Assembly (NCBI RefSeq): GCF_003144535.1
Contig: NZ_PHFJ01000001.1
Span: 372,001 to 436,000 of the forward strand
Length of the DNA: 64,000 nt
Direction: 5' to 3'
Origin: Proteus penneri
GTDB lineage: Bacteria > Pseudomonadota > Gammaproteobacteria > Enterobacterales > Enterobacteriaceae
The translations under genes were made by a program, and so were the position numbers. This document shows, one piece after another, positions 16,916-26,844 of this stretch. Each line of letters starts with the position of its first letter. The first letter of the stretch is position 1. The notes beneath the pieces were generated by a model. That model worked only from the letters and a program-made list of their open reading frames with translations, was not told the DNA's origin and did no database searches.

Positions 16916-17947
16916 TTAGTTATTTGTATCTAAAATAGTAACTCGATTTCTTAGTGCAATAAAACGAGTCAATACATCGTCTACCGTAAGAAGCCCTACA
17001 GTATCTTCAGGTGCTTTCAGTACTTCACTGGTAATATGCCATGGTCCCCAAAAATCAGCATCACTATTACCAAACATTGCTACTGTTGGCACACCAACAC
17101 CGACTGAAATATGTAATGCACCACCATCGCTGGTTAGCATCTGATCACATAAAGACATACCCGCCATTAATTCTCGAAGATTTTGCGTAGGCACTGGCGT
17201 AATAGGGATATCTTTACATTGTTCGAGTATAAATTGTGCTTTTTCATCATCACTAGGATGCTGCTTATTATCATTGCTTCCTGGCGACCAAAAGAGAAGA
17301 ACATGGCATTTTTCGCGTTGCGTTAATTGGTGTGCTAACGCGATAAATTTTTCTGCTTGCCAACGTTGTTGTGGTTTACGTGAGCTGATTTGTAAGCCGT
17401 AAACAGGAACATTTTCAGTTATTTTAATGCGTTGCCGAATTGTAGAGATCTCTTCGTCTTTAACATACAACTTCAAAGGGCCGGCTTTTTTCTCTATTCC
17501 AAGAGGACGAGCTAGTTGACAGAATAACTCAGCGATATGACCTTTGTTAGACGGTGTTGGAATGGGATCTGTCACTGCTGATGGCGCGTCATCGCCAATA
17601 GCGATAATCCGTTTAGCACCTGATAATTTGGCCCATTGTAATGCTCTTTTGGCCCAATGATCGCGAGCAACAATTGCAATATCATAATGCTGACGACGCA
17701 TATCAAAAATAATTTTTAAGCGACTTAGAATGAGCTTTAAGGACGATTGTCCTGATTTTTTATGATGTAACTTACTGTAAATATGTACATTTCCGACAGA
17801 AGGGTTACCTTCTAAGATTGCTTGATTGTAAGAATTTACGAGAAGATCAATTTTTGTATTGTATTCGTGGGCAAGAGCATCAATTAATGGTGTTGTAAGT
17901 ATTAAATCACCAATGTTATCTCTTTGTATTATTAATATTTTGGTCAT
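16916..17947 (-). CDS. Glycosyltransferase family 9 (heptosyltransferase-like)
   Basis: A 343-residue protein with the GT9/ADP-heptose-LPS heptosyltransferase pattern: ILIIQRDNIGDLILTTPLID at the N-terminus (acceptor-domain GD motif), HIAELFCQLARPLGI in the middle, and the C-terminal donor site TSDGGALHISVGVGVPTVAM followed by FGNSDADFWGPW. Enzymes of this family add heptose or another sugar to the LPS core in the cytoplasm. It stands alone, away from a core cluster, so the exact sugar is not known. Its 5' side opens on an accessory region with a gene remnant. Confidence 0.85.
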   Translation of the reverse strand: MTKILIIQRDNIGDLILTTPLIDALAHEYNTKIDLLVNSYNQAILEGNPSVGNVHIYSKLHHKKSGQSSLKLILSRLKIIFDMRRQHYDIAIVARDHWAKRALQWAKLSGAKRIIAIGDDAPSAVTDPIPTPSNKGHIAELFCQLARPLGIEKKAGPLKLYVKDEEISTIRQRIKITENVPVYGLQISSRKPQQRWQAEKFIALAHQLTQREKCHVLLFWSPGSNDNKQHPSDDEKAQFILEQCKDIPITPVPTQNLRELMAGMSLCDQMLTSDGGALHISVGVGVPTVAMFGNSDADFWGPWHITSEVLKAPEDTVGLLTVDDVLTRFIALRNRVTILDTNN

Positions 17948-18119
17948 AATTAGATTTATTCATACTCGAATGAAAAAATAACACTGTAAGTAATAACTTA
18001 AGCGTTAATCATAATGTATGTTTATGATTATAAGCTATTCGATATGTTTAGGCATTACTATCAAAAAATTAATTACTTTTTTGGATTGGAAATGAGTAAT
18101 CATTATGCTGACTTGTAGA

Positions 18120-18155
18120 AAGTAAGGTGATTATCTATAAATAATCACCTTACTT
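18120..18155. terminator. Long perfect hairpin downstream of the alcohol dehydrogenase remnant
   Basis: A 15-bp perfect stem AAGTAAGGTGATTAT / ATAATCACCTTACTT with a 6-nt loop. It may be the former terminator of the minus-strand pseudogene ending at 18222. Its core AATCACCTTA also forms the hairpin at 16847-16883. Confidence 0.6.
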
Positions 18156-18221
18156 ATGATACATTTTGATATGTAACTTGTTTTTAACAACTTACACAAT
18201 AGTAATTTTTTAAAATCATCG

Positions 18222-18470
18222 TTAAAAACAAGCGTCTAAAATATTCAGGACATTTTTTGTTGTTAATTTCCTATAGCCTTTATCAATAATTGTTGTGGAT
18301 TGAGCAATACTTGGTAGCATCTCTCTTGTTGCTCCTAAGGTTTCTAATGATGTGATACGGCTATACTTCAACATAACTGTTTCGCCATAATGCGGTAATT
18401 CATCATTTAATTTAGCAAGAGAATTCTTTCCAAAATAAATAGTTGTCGGATTGTAGTAACAAAAATCGAA
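18222..18470 (-). pseudogene. Iron-containing alcohol dehydrogenase remnant with internal deletion
   Basis: The minus strand from 18470 reads FDFCYYNPTTIYFGKNSLAK, then LNDELPHYGE: the beginning of type III (iron) alcohol/butanol dehydrogenases (YNPTxIxFGKG). After about 40 codons it passes without a stop into MLPSIAQSTTIIDKGYRKLT and TKNVLNILDACF, ending at the TAA at 18222-18224. This resembles the C-terminal end of the same family. About 300 residues, including the metal-binding His cluster, are missing, and a stop codon replaces the upstream start region. No function is expected. Confidence 0.62.
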
Positions 18471-18837
18471 TTACTGGTTTTGAGTTAATAATATTATTTT
18501 TTTAATCTCTTCAGATAGGCTCCATACGGTATAAATTAATTAATATTGTAGTAGTTAAAATATCATAATGTATGAAATAAATTTTTGATAATTAATTTTT
18601 TAATAAGAATTTTAGAAAGTAAAAATGAAAAATATGATAGGTAGTATTTAATAAATCACAGTCTTATCGATTTATTATTTGTTGATTTCTCAGAAGTGAA
18701 AATAAATAGAACTGTATATCTCCGTAATAAAATGTAAAAAATAAAAAGAATCGTAATTCAGATTGAACCTGGTTTATTTAAACTATATATCTTAAAAAGA
18801 AATATTAAAAAAATATGGTTTATATGTGGAGTTTTAT
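18471..18837. other. AT-rich region without genes
   Basis: About 370 bases of extremely AT-rich sequence between the dehydrogenase remnant and the small membrane protein. It probably holds that gene's promoter. I see no conserved element. Confidence 0.4.
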
Positions 18838-19257
18838 ATGAAACAGATACTTATTATTACAGGAGGAGTGTTATCGCTGACTATTATGCTAGCTATTCTT
18901 GTTGCTATTTTAATAGAGTCTGTGATTAAAGAAAATACAGATGAGTTTTGGAGTGAAAGCCACGAAGTGATTGAGAATTCGTCATCAACATTACGTGAAA
19001 CTTTTTCTACCGTAGAAGCAAAACACGATACGCTGATGGCTCTTTATCAATCTAAAGATAATAATGGAAGTTGCCAGCAGTTAGCTGAAAAACTAAACGA
19101 TGTTGAAAAAGCGCTTTCTAATGGAAATTTAGTGCTACCACGACCAGCAAAAGAACAAATTTCGACTATCAAAAATGCTTTTAATGGTTCAACATCACCT
19201 ACGAAAAACATTGCTTGCGAACAAGCACTTCAAGTTATTAATGAATTAAGTCAGTAA
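18838..19257 (+). CDS. Small single-span membrane protein of unknown function
   Basis: The 139-residue product starts at the ATG at 18838 (GGAG six bases ahead; an in-frame GTG at 18826 is less likely). One hydrophobic segment covers residues 3-27, then a polar, helical periplasmic or cytoplasmic part follows with two cysteines (CQQLAEKLNDVEKAL and IACEQALQVINEL) that could pair. I do not recognise the family. The gene stands alone in an accessory, AT-rich stretch between a gene remnant and sotB. Confidence 0.6.
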   Translation: MKQILIITGGVLSLTIMLAILVAILIESVIKENTDEFWSESHEVIENSSSTLRETFSTVEAKHDTLMALYQSKDNNGSCQQLAEKLNDVEKALSNGNLVLPRPAKEQISTIKNAFNGSTSPTKNIACEQALQVINELSQ

Positions 19258-19716
19258 TCTCAATATCCTTTCTATTTTTATTTATCTTTTATCCAAAAAT
19301 AAGATTATTTTCGGTTATTAAATTAATATATCTTAACTTAATTCAATGAATACACGATATATTTTTCTTAAAAAGAGTAAATTTCTACTTTCCAATATAA
19401 AGTAATAACCGGTCATTTATATCTACAGTTTTACTATTAGTAGATTATGTTAACGTTAAAAAGAAGTTGCTAAAGGGATTTAAAGTTGCGATGTGAATAT
19501 GCTAAAATTAATAGCTGATTCGCTTTAGCAATGAAGTTTAGTGATAATTTGGTTTATTTTTTGTTTCTAATAAAATGCATTTTTATCTTTATGCTTTTTT
19601 TTATTTTCAATGTAATTAATCCATTTTATCTCAAGTAAGAAAAGAAAATCAGACAAAACTTCTACAAAAAAATATGGTATATATATCAATATAATTTAAG
19701 AAAGTATCTATTAACT
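19258..19716. other. AT-rich intergenic region upstream of sotB
   Basis: About 460 bases without a supported gene. No clear terminator or operator was seen. It must contain the sotB promoter. Confidence 0.4.
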
Positions 19717-20946
19717 ATGAATATCGCAACATCAAACGTAAATGAAGTTAGTCGTCAAACAGCATGGATCAGAGTAATAATATTATCATTCGCGGCTTTC
19801 GTTTTTAATACAACAGAATTTGTTCCTGTTGCTCTGTTAAGTGATATTTCTGAAAGCTTCGGTATGCTCCCTGCTCAAACAGGTTTAATGATCACGATAT
19901 ATGCTTGGGTTGTTGCTTTAATGTCTCTGCCTTTAATGATAATGACAAGTAAAGTTGAGCGACGTAAGTTACTTATTATTTTATTTATACTTTTTATTTT
20001 AAGTCATATTTTATCTAGCGTCGCGTGGGATTTTAAATCACTGATAGTAGGGCGTATTGGTGTCGCTTTTTCTCATGCTGTATTTTGGTCTATTACCGCG
20101 TCACTGGCCATTAGAGTGGCGCCTGCTGGTAAACGCGCCCAGGCATTAGGCTTATTAGCAACAGGAACAGCACTTGCAACAGTATTAGGTTTACCTATTG
20201 GTCGTGTTGTTGGGCAGTGGTTAGGATGGCGTGCAACATTTATGGGTATTGGGATATTAGCCTTAATTACCCTGTTTGCATTAATGCGCTATTTACCTTT
20301 ATTACCAAGTGAGCATTCAGGGTCACTAAAAAGTGTGCCAATGTTATTAAAGCGTGGCCCGCTTATGGGGATCTTTCTATTAACGGTTATTGCCGTAACA
20401 GCGCATTTTACAGCGTATAGTTATATCGAGCCTTTTGTCGTTGATATTGCGGGTCTGGATCAGAATTTTGCTACGTTAGTTTTATTGATTTTTGGTGGAG
20501 CCGGTATCATTGGTAGCGTGTTATTTAGTCGTTATAGTGCCAAAATGCCAACATCATTCTTATTTTCAGCCTTAATATTGCTTACTTTTTGTTTAGGCTT
20601 ATTAATGATCAGTAGCCAGAATCTAACAGCATTTATTGTACTGATTATATTTTGGGGGATTGGATTTATGTGTATTGGGCTAGGAATGCAAGTTAAAGTG
20701 ATTGATTTAGCCCCTGATGCAACTGATATCGCTATGTCTATCTATTCTGGTATTTTTAATATTGGTATTGGTGCTGGGGCATTGATTGGTAATCAGGTTA
20801 TTTTACATGCCGGTATGACAAATATTGGTTATGCAGGAACAATATTAAGTATTATTGCAGTGGTTTGGTGTGGTTTTATCTTTAATCGCTATCGTGTTTC
20901 TATGGGCGGGGAACCCCGTCAAAAAAATCAACTCCATCAACACTAA
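19717..20946 (+). CDS. sotB: Sugar efflux transporter SotB (major facilitator superfamily)
   Basis: A 409-residue 12-span MFS exporter closely following E. coli SotB (YdeA). Shared blocks include [76 protein letters not shown] and [10 protein letters not shown]. SotB exports arabinose and related sugars and relieves sugar-phosphate or IPTG stress in E. coli. Monocistronic, with its own terminator. The start has only a weak ribosome site (AAGAAAG). Confidence 0.92.
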   Translation: MNIATSNVNEVSRQTAWIRVIILSFAAFVFNTTEFVPVALLSDISESFGMLPAQTGLMITIYAWVVALMSLPLMIMTSKVERRKLLIILFILFILSHILSSVAWDFKSLIVGRIGVAFSHAVFWSITASLAIRVAPAGKRAQALGLLATGTALATVLGLPIGRVVGQWLGWRATFMGIGILALITLFALMRYLPLLPSEHSGSLKSVPMLLKRGPLMGIFLLTVIAVTAHFTAYSYIEPFVVDIAGLDQNFATLVLLIFGGAGIIGSVLFSRYSAKMPTSFLFSALILLTFCLGLLMISSQNLTAFIVLIIFWGIGFMCIGLGMQVKVIDLAPDATDIAMSIYSGIFNIGIGAGALIGNQVILHAGMTNIGYAGTILSIIAVVWCGFIFNRYRVSMGGEPRQKNQLHQH

Positions 20947-20973
20947 ATAAGTACTCCCAAACTTCCATAATAT

Positions 20974-21008
20974 AAAGGCACTTATTCAATAGAAAGAGTG
21001 CCTTTTTT
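20974..21008 (+). terminator. Terminator of sotB
   Basis: Stem AAAGGCACT / AGTGCCTTT followed by T residues, 28 bases after the sotB stop. Confidence 0.87.
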
Positions 21009-21088
21009 ATTTGTTGTAGATGAATATCCTTAATCTTGCTTGTGATAGAATTCACAAAATTGACTTTGTATAGGATTAAGACGAAAAA

Positions 21089-21421
21089 ATGAATGGATTA
21101 ACTTACCTAATGTTGGCAATTATATCTGAAGTCATTGCGACAACAATGCTGAAAGCTTCTGATGGTTTTAGCCGATTATATCCGTCTATTGTAGTCGTCA
21201 TTGGTTACTGTTTTTCTTTTTGGGCACTTTCTCAAGTGGTAAAAGTTATGCCATTAGGCATTGCTTATGCAATATGGAGTGGATTAGGAATAGTTTTAGT
21301 TTCTGTTGCAGCGGTGTTTCTCTATCAACAAAAGCTCGATTTACCTGCCATTGTTGGTATGACTTTAATTATTGCTGGTGTTTTAGTTATAAATCTACTT
21401 TCAAAAAGTGCTTCACATTAA
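21089..21421 (+). CDS. emrE: Small multidrug resistance exporter EmrE
   Basis: A 110-residue, four-span SMR protein. The essential membrane glutamate Glu14 is present in TM1 (MLAIISEVIATT), as are the GIAYAIWSGLGIVLVS segment of TM3 and the GVLVINLLS end. Length and sequence match E. coli EmrE very closely. It exports quaternary ammonium and other cationic compounds in exchange for protons as an antiparallel dimer. Confidence 0.93.
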   Translation: MNGLTYLMLAIISEVIATTMLKASDGFSRLYPSIVVVIGYCFSFWALSQVVKVMPLGIAYAIWSGLGIVLVSVAAVFLYQQKLDLPAIVGMTLIIAGVLVINLLSKSASH

Positions 21422-21454
21422 TAGGAATAACTGGAAGAAATTAGGGTCTCTTTA

Positions 21455-21766
21455 ATGCAAAAGAAATTTAAAATAGCTTGTTATCTATCTATGCTGCTAA
21501 CTAGCTTTGCTTTTATTGCAGGATGCAGTAATTCAGAGCAGACACAACACCCATCTACACAAATAGTGAGTAAGAGTCGGACAATACTGATAACTAGTCC
21601 TGATATTCCCTTAGAAGAATCAGCCAAGGCTACCTGTGTCTTTTCAGGTGGTGTGCCGTCTTTAAACTATGAATTGCATGGCGGTCAGACACCCGTGTGT
21701 CAGTTCGCTAATGGTAAGCGTTGTAGTGAACAAGCTTTAATAGAAGGGGCTTGTATTCCAGGTTAA
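21455..21766 (+). CDS. DUF333 lipoprotein (YoaF-like)
   Basis: A 103-residue protein with a lipoprotein signal peptide and lipobox FIAGC (Cys at about residue 24). It is followed by a DUF333 domain: ATCVFSGGVPSLNYELHGGQ, then CQFANGKRCSEQALIEGAC. Four cysteines in the mature domain could form disulfides. It starts 33 bases after emrE and may share its transcript. Function unknown; members are often annotated as putative hemolysin on weak grounds. Confidence 0.8.
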   Translation: MQKKFKIACYLSMLLTSFAFIAGCSNSEQTQHPSTQIVSKSRTILITSPDIPLEESAKATCVFSGGVPSLNYELHGGQTPVCQFANGKRCSEQALIEGACIPG

Positions 21767-21810
21767 AGTTTGTCTTTGGTTGAATATTTAATCGCTGTTT
21801 TTCTATTATA

Positions 21811-21845
21811 AAAATAGCCCTTAGTTTATCGCTAAAGGCTATTTT
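21811..21845. terminator. Bidirectional terminator between the DUF333 lipoprotein gene and dsbB
   Basis: AAAATAGCC / GGCTATTTT stem with A- and T-rich flanks that suit both strands. It sits between convergent genes. Confidence 0.8.
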
Positions 21846-21850
21846 CTTTT

Positions 21851-22375
21851 TTATTCTTTTGTTTTAAAAGAACTTGTTATTTGGCTCACTAATACTAATA
21901 AACCTACAACAAAATAAGCAGAGAAAATAATAAGCATCCATTGTGGCATTTCTAAAGTTAAGAATTGCCATTGGCTGACAGAACAATCACCGGTTGCTTG
22001 GAATACAGCAGGGAACCAATCTTGCAAGGCAAACCAAGAAGGTAATGTGACAAAAAAGTCACAGGTTGCAAAAGGTGAGGGATTCAGAATAAGTTGTGTA
22101 TGCTCCCAAGAGAGTTCAATTCCTCGGTATGCGGAATAAATCCATAAAAAACTACTGGCCATACGCATAAGTGTCATTTTAGGTGCGGATGCCCCAATCA
22201 ATGCCGCAACTAAGATCCCTAATACCGCGATGCGTTGATAGACGCACATTACACAAGGCATTAATTCCATTCCGTACTGAAAATACAATGCAGCACCTTC
22301 AAGACCTATTGCAGTTAATGCAAGCAACAGCCATGAAAAACGGCTTTGGGACCAGTGACGAAGAGATGTCAGCAT
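21851..22375 (-). CDS. dsbB: Disulfide bond formation protein DsbB
   Basis: A 174-residue, four-span inner-membrane quinone reductase that reoxidises DsbA. With the start at 22375 the cysteine pairs fall at 41/44 (PCVMC) and 105/131 (TCDFF, GDCS), the same first pair as E. coli. An upstream in-frame ATG at 22387 would add four residues. It lies downstream of nhaB on the same strand, as in E. coli. Confidence 0.94.
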   Translation of the reverse strand: MLTSLRHWSQSRFSWLLLALTAIGLEGAALYFQYGMELMPCVMCVYQRIAVLGILVAALIGASAPKMTLMRMASSFLWIYSAYRGIELSWEHTQLILNPSPFATCDFFVTLPSWFALQDWFPAVFQATGDCSVSQWQFLTLEMPQWMLIIFSAYFVVGLLVLVSQITSSFKTKE

Positions 22376-22495
22376 AATAATATCCATTTAAATATTAAAT
22401 AAAATAAGTGTCTATTTTGCCCAAAAATCAAGCGCAAAAAAAGTTAAAATCCGTTATTTCACAAATATTTACATTGAAGCTTGTTTTTATGAAGA

Positions 22496-22528
22496 AAATA
22501 GGACTTTTATCGAATAAAAGTCCTATTT
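22496..22528 (-). terminator. Terminator of nhaB
   Basis: Perfect 15-bp stem AAATAGGACTTTTAT / ATAAAAGTCCTATTT with a 3-nt loop, between nhaB and dsbB. A short T-tract follows on the minus strand. Confidence 0.82.
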
Positions 22529-22553
22529 ATGTGGTGTAACTGTGGAGCAATTG

Positions 22554-24098
22554 TTATGGAATAGCAACTAAACCAATGTCATAGAACCAATGTGTTGCAG
22601 GAACAAGCCAGAATTCAACCGCCAGTAAACCAAATAATGTCATCACAATAGTATATGGCAGTGCCATTATCACCATACGGCCATATGATAAGCGGATGAG
22701 TGGTGATAGTGCTGATGTTAATAAGAACAGGAATGCGGCTTGACCATTTGGAGTCGCAACAGAAGGTAAGTTTGTACCTGTATTAATAGCAACACCAATA
22801 TGCTCATATTGTGATTGGCTAATTAACCCATCTTGCAATGCTGTTAAAGCTTCACTGATATAAACAGTACCCACAAACACGTTATCTGAAATAGCAGATA
22901 ATAGGCCATTGAAGAGGTAAAAAAGAGACAGTTGTGAGGATTCTGAAGCTTGAAGAACAAACTGAATAATAGGGCCAAATAATTGTTGATCAATAATAAC
23001 AGCAACAATAGAGAAAAAAACGGTTAATAATGCAGTGAAAGGCAAGGCCTCTTCAAATGCTTTACCAAGCGCATGTTCTTCTGTGATCCCACAAAATGCA
23101 GTGGTGAGAATAATAACAGATAAACCGATAATACCGACTTCTGCTAAATGGAGCGCTAAAGCAACAACCAACCAAATACCAATTAATGCTTGGATTATTA
23201 GTTGTGCTTTTTCTTGAGAAGTGCGTTTTTCACTGTTTTTCTTGTCGTATTCAGTTAGAACTTTACGAACCAAATCAGGTAATTCAGCGCCATAACCAAA
23301 GAGCTTAAAGCGTTCTACAAAGTAGCACACCGCAAGACCAGCAAAGAAGACTGGAATAGTTACAGGTGACATTCTGATAAAGAAAGTCACGAAATCCCAT
23401 TCTAAATGTTTTGCAATAATCAGGTTTTGTGGTTCACCCACCATGGTCATTACGCCACCTAACGCAGTACCGACACCGGCATGCATCATTAAGCTGCGTA
23501 AAAAGGCACGGAATTGTTCTAAAGTTTGTTTTTTTTCTGCGGTATCAATAAACCCATCATTACTTAATTCTGTACCTGATTGATTAGACGCAAAATTATG
23601 ATAAATAGAGTAGAAACCGAGAGAGACACTGATGACAACCGCGATAACGGTTAAAGCATCTAAAAAGGCAGATAAAAATGCACTTGCAAAGCAAAAAGCA
23701 ATAGATAACAGTCGTTTAGAACGAATAGATAACAGTAGTTTAGTAAAAGCAAACAGTAATAATTGCTTCATAAAATAGATACCAGCAACCATAAAAACAA
23801 GAAGCAAAATCACTTCAAGGTTGTTGGCAATTTCATGACCAATCTGTTTTGGGGTAGTCATACCAATGATGACGGCCTCAATAGCAAGTAATCCTCCGGG
23901 TTGTAATGGATAACACTTTAGTGCCATGGACAGTGTAAAAATAAATTCTACAACTAATAGCCAGCCGGCAACAAAAGGGTCAACAAAGAAAAAAATCAGT
24001 GGGTTGATAATTAAAAAAGTAAGAATAGCAAGCTTATACCAATCTGGGGAGTTCCCCATAAAGTTCTTTAGTAGTGCTTGTCTTATACTCATATCCAT
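22554..24098 (-). CDS. nhaB: Na+/H+ antiporter NhaB
   Basis: Start placed at 24098 because [13 protein letters not shown] aligns residue for residue with the E. coli NhaB start and a GGAGG site lies upstream; the open frame extends further to 24188. The 514-residue protein has about twelve membrane spans and NhaB signature blocks: [52 protein letters not shown] and [19 protein letters not shown]. It exports sodium in exchange for protons. Divergent from fadR, which regulates nhaB in some species. Confidence 0.95.
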   Translation of the reverse strand: MDMSIRQALLKNFMGNSPDWYKLAILTFLIINPLIFFFVDPFVAGWLLVVEFIFTLSMALKCYPLQPGGLLAIEAVIIGMTTPKQIGHEIANNLEVILLLVFMVAGIYFMKQLLLFAFTKLLLSIRSKRLLSIAFCFASAFLSAFLDALTVIAVVISVSLGFYSIYHNFASNQSGTELSNDGFIDTAEKKQTLEQFRAFLRSLMMHAGVGTALGGVMTMVGEPQNLIIAKHLEWDFVTFFIRMSPVTIPVFFAGLAVCYFVERFKLFGYGAELPDLVRKVLTEYDKKNSEKRTSQEKAQLIIQALIGIWLVVALALHLAEVGIIGLSVIILTTAFCGITEEHALGKAFEEALPFTALLTVFFSIVAVIIDQQLFGPIIQFVLQASESSQLSLFYLFNGLLSAISDNVFVGTVYISEALTALQDGLISQSQYEHIGVAINTGTNLPSVATPNGQAAFLFLLTSALSPLIRLSYGRMVIMALPYTIVMTLFGLLAVEFWLVPATHWFYDIGLVAIP

Positions 24099-24331
24099 TA
24101 GGTTTCTCATCCTCCAAAAAGAGATTTTTAGCGCAATATTATGCAATCTAACCATAGTACGCGCTAATCGCTGTGAAATTAAGCTCATTAGTCATAATTA
24201 ATTAGTAAAACGACATCAAGTTTTATGATGCCATTCACTATTTAATGATGGTTGAGCTATATCAAAATTACGCATTCTGATATTATATTTTCCATTATTA
24301 GCAGAAAAGTCGCTTCGGAAGAAATAAAAAT

Positions 24332-25051
24332 ATGGTTATTAAGGCTCAAAGCCCCGCAGGTTTTGCGGAAGAGTATATTGTTGAAAGCATTTGGAATAAT
24401 CGTTTTCCTCCTGGATCTATTCTTCCAGCGGAACGTGAGCTGTCTGAATTAATTGGCGTTACAAGAACTACATTAAGAGAAGTGTTACAACGCCTTGCTC
24501 GTGATGGTTGGTTAACTATTCAGCACGGAAAGCCAACGAAGGTAAACAATTTCTGGGAAACATCAGGCCTTAATATCCTTGAAACAGTCGCTCGCCTTGA
24601 TCATGATCGAGTACCACAATTAATAGATAACTTATTGGCTGTCAGAACCAATATCTCTGCTATTTTTATACGTACAGCATTTAGAAATAGCCCTGAAAAA
24701 TGTATTGAAGTTTTAAATCATGAACTTACTACTGAAAATAGTGCTGATGAGTTTAGTGAACTGGATTACAACATTTTTCGTGGATTGGCGTTTGCATCAG
24801 GTAACCCAATTTATGGTCTTATCTTAAACGGCTTAAAAGGGCTTTATACACGTGTAGGCCGTTATTATTTCTCAAATATTCAAGCCAAAGAACTCGCGTT
24901 AGCATTTTATAAAAAACTGGCTGTATTATGTGAGCAAAAAGATGTCGAGCATGTCATGGAATGTGTCCGCCAATATGGTAAAGACAGTGGTATTATCTGG
25001 CAAAGTTTACAGTCACCATTACCGAGTGACCTAGAAGAAGTAAAACGCTAA
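24332..25051 (+). CDS. fadR: Fatty acid metabolism regulator FadR
   Basis: A 239-residue GntR-family protein with a winged helix-turn-helix ([37 protein letters not shown]) and the FadR acyl-CoA-binding helical domain. Length and sequence match E. coli FadR. It represses beta-oxidation genes and activates fabA/fabB. CGGAAG lies ahead of the start, and the gene is divergent from nhaB as in E. coli. Confidence 0.95.
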   Translation: MVIKAQSPAGFAEEYIVESIWNNRFPPGSILPAERELSELIGVTRTTLREVLQRLARDGWLTIQHGKPTKVNNFWETSGLNILETVARLDHDRVPQLIDNLLAVRTNISAIFIRTAFRNSPEKCIEVLNHELTTENSADEFSELDYNIFRGLAFASGNPIYGLILNGLKGLYTRVGRYYFSNIQAKELALAFYKKLAVLCEQKDVEHVMECVRQYGKDSGIIWQSLQSPLPSDLEEVKR

Positions 25052-25076
25052 TTAAGTTTGTTGTGTTATCACAATA

Positions 25077-25117
25077 AAAAACCAGTATTTACATAATTTG
25101 AGATACTGGTTTTTTTA
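25077..25117 (+). terminator. Terminator of fadR
   Basis: Stem AAAACCAGTAT / ATACTGGTTTT with a 14-nt loop followed by a seven-T run. Confidence 0.87.
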
Positions 25118-25526
25118 TGCATTTAAAAAAGTCCAACAGGTCATTTTTTTAGGCAATGCTTTAAATAGGTTATTTTTAGTAAAAAGAATAACCAAATCGA
25201 GCCAATTTAAGAATTAAAATCTAAAATATTGTTCAATCTTAGATTTTAATAAAACCCTTATTTCCTTTCCCTACACATAAAACTTTCTTCAATTCAAAAT
25301 AATTTATTAAGCAATATTTTTATAAGTTATAGTAAAAATTATATCTTGTTGATTTTACGTGTTAATTCAATATTTTTTTTTGAAAATTACTTATCGAATA
25401 ACAATCAAGTGTGACTTAACTCTAAAATCTGTCTTTTTATTGGTCTAGATGATTATTCTATATTGGCTTTTTGTGTATGGAATATTATTCTTATGTTATA
25501 TCAATGTAAATTATTGGAGTCTTGCC
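25118..25526. other. Long leader/promoter region of dadA
   Basis: About 410 bases without a gene. In E. coli the dadAX promoter region is controlled by Lrp and CRP over a similar distance; the many A/T tracts here fit Lrp binding, but no specific site can be claimed. The E. coli ycgB gene that lies in this interval is absent. Confidence 0.4.
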
Positions 25527-26831
25527 ATGAAAGTGATCATCTTAGGTGGCGGCGTTATTGGTGTAACAAGTGCGTGGTATCTTGTGCAACAAGGCCATGA
25601 AGTCATTGTTGTTGATAGACAAAATAGTGCAGCAGAAGAGACTAGTGCTGGTAATGCAGGTCAAATATCCCCAGGATATGCAACGCCTTGGGGAGCACCA
25701 GGTATCCCATTAAAAGCAGTAAAATGGATGTTCCAAAAACACGCACCATTAGCGATTAAACCTGATGGCTCACTTTTCCAATTACGTTGGATGTGGCAAA
25801 TGTTACGTAATTGTGATGCGTCACATTACACCATGAATAAAAGTCGTATGGTGCGTATTGCCGAATATAGTCGTGATTGCATTCGTCAATTACGCCAAGA
25901 TACAGGCATTGAATACGAAGGTCGTCAAGGTGGTACTCTGCAACTGTTCCGTGATCAAAAACAATTTGATAATGCAGCAAATGATATTGCTGTATTAAAG
26001 CAAGAGGGCGTTGCTTATGAATTGTTAACAGCCGATCAACTAAAATTAGCAGAACCCGCACTCGAGCATGTTAGTCACAAATTGACAGGTGGTTTACGTT
26101 TACCCAATGATGAAACGGGTGATTGCCAAATTTTTACGAAAAAACTCGCTAAAATGGCAGAAAATGCTGGTGTTACATTCTTGTTTAACAAAGAAATCAA
26201 ACATTTGTTATTTGATGGTGATAAAGTAGCGGGCGTTCAATGTCATGATGGATTATTAACTGCTGATCATTATGTTGTGGCTATGGGCTCTTATTCAACA
26301 GAGTTTTTGAAAAACAAAGTCGCCATTCCAGTTTATCCCCTTAAAGGTTATTCGCTTACGATGCCGATTATTGATGCTTCACGAGCGCCAACATCCACTA
26401 TTTTAGATGAAACTTACAAAATTGCGGTAACACGTTTTGATGAGCGAATTCGTGTCGGCGGAATGGCCGAGGTCGTTGGTTTTAATCTGAATATTTTAAA
26501 ATCACGCTGTGAAACATTAAAAATGGTTGTACAAGATCTTTATCAAGGTGGTGGTGATATTGAGAAAGCTACATTTTGGACAGGTTTAAGGCCTATGACA
26601 CCTGATGGTACACCTATTGTAGGACCTACGGCTTATCGCAATTTATCATTAAATACAGGGCATGGCACATTAGGTTGGACAATGGCATGTGGCTCCGGGC
26701 AATTATTGGCTGATTTAATTTCAGGGAATAAACCTGCTATTGCTGCTGATGATTTATCTGTGTTTCGGTATATCGATGGCTTTAATACTAAATTGCTCTT
26801 ACCAGGGCAAAAACTTGATGCGGCTTATTAA
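25527..26831 (+). CDS. dadA: D-amino acid dehydrogenase, small subunit
   Basis: Start set at ATG 25527 (GGAG upstream), giving the canonical [19 protein letters not shown]; the open frame extends to 25449 but that extension is not conserved. The 434-residue FAD enzyme shows the GxGxxG dinucleotide fold, [19 protein letters not shown] and the C-terminal [16 protein letters not shown]. It oxidises D-alanine to pyruvate at the membrane. It forms an operon with the racemase dadX. Confidence 0.95.
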   Translation: MKVIILGGGVIGVTSAWYLVQQGHEVIVVDRQNSAAEETSAGNAGQISPGYATPWGAPGIPLKAVKWMFQKHAPLAIKPDGSLFQLRWMWQMLRNCDASHYTMNKSRMVRIAEYSRDCIRQLRQDTGIEYEGRQGGTLQLFRDQKQFDNAANDIAVLKQEGVAYELLTADQLKLAEPALEHVSHKLTGGLRLPNDETGDCQIFTKKLAKMAENAGVTFLFNKEIKHLLFDGDKVAGVQCHDGLLTADHYVVAMGSYSTEFLKNKVAIPVYPLKGYSLTMPIIDASRAPTSTILDETYKIAVTRFDERIRVGGMAEVVGFNLNILKSRCETLKMVVQDLYQGGGDIEKATFWTGLRPMTPDGTPIVGPTAYRNLSLNTGHGTLGWTMACGSGQLLADLISGNKPAIAADDLSVFRYIDGFNTKLLLPGQKLDAAY

Positions 26832-26844
26832 TTGAGGAAAAACC

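Noticed and set aside
25449-25526. N-terminal hydrophobic extension of DadA as a membrane anchor
   Set aside because: The canonical start MKVIILGGG at 25527 has GGAG upstream and matches the family; the extension lies in the leader region.
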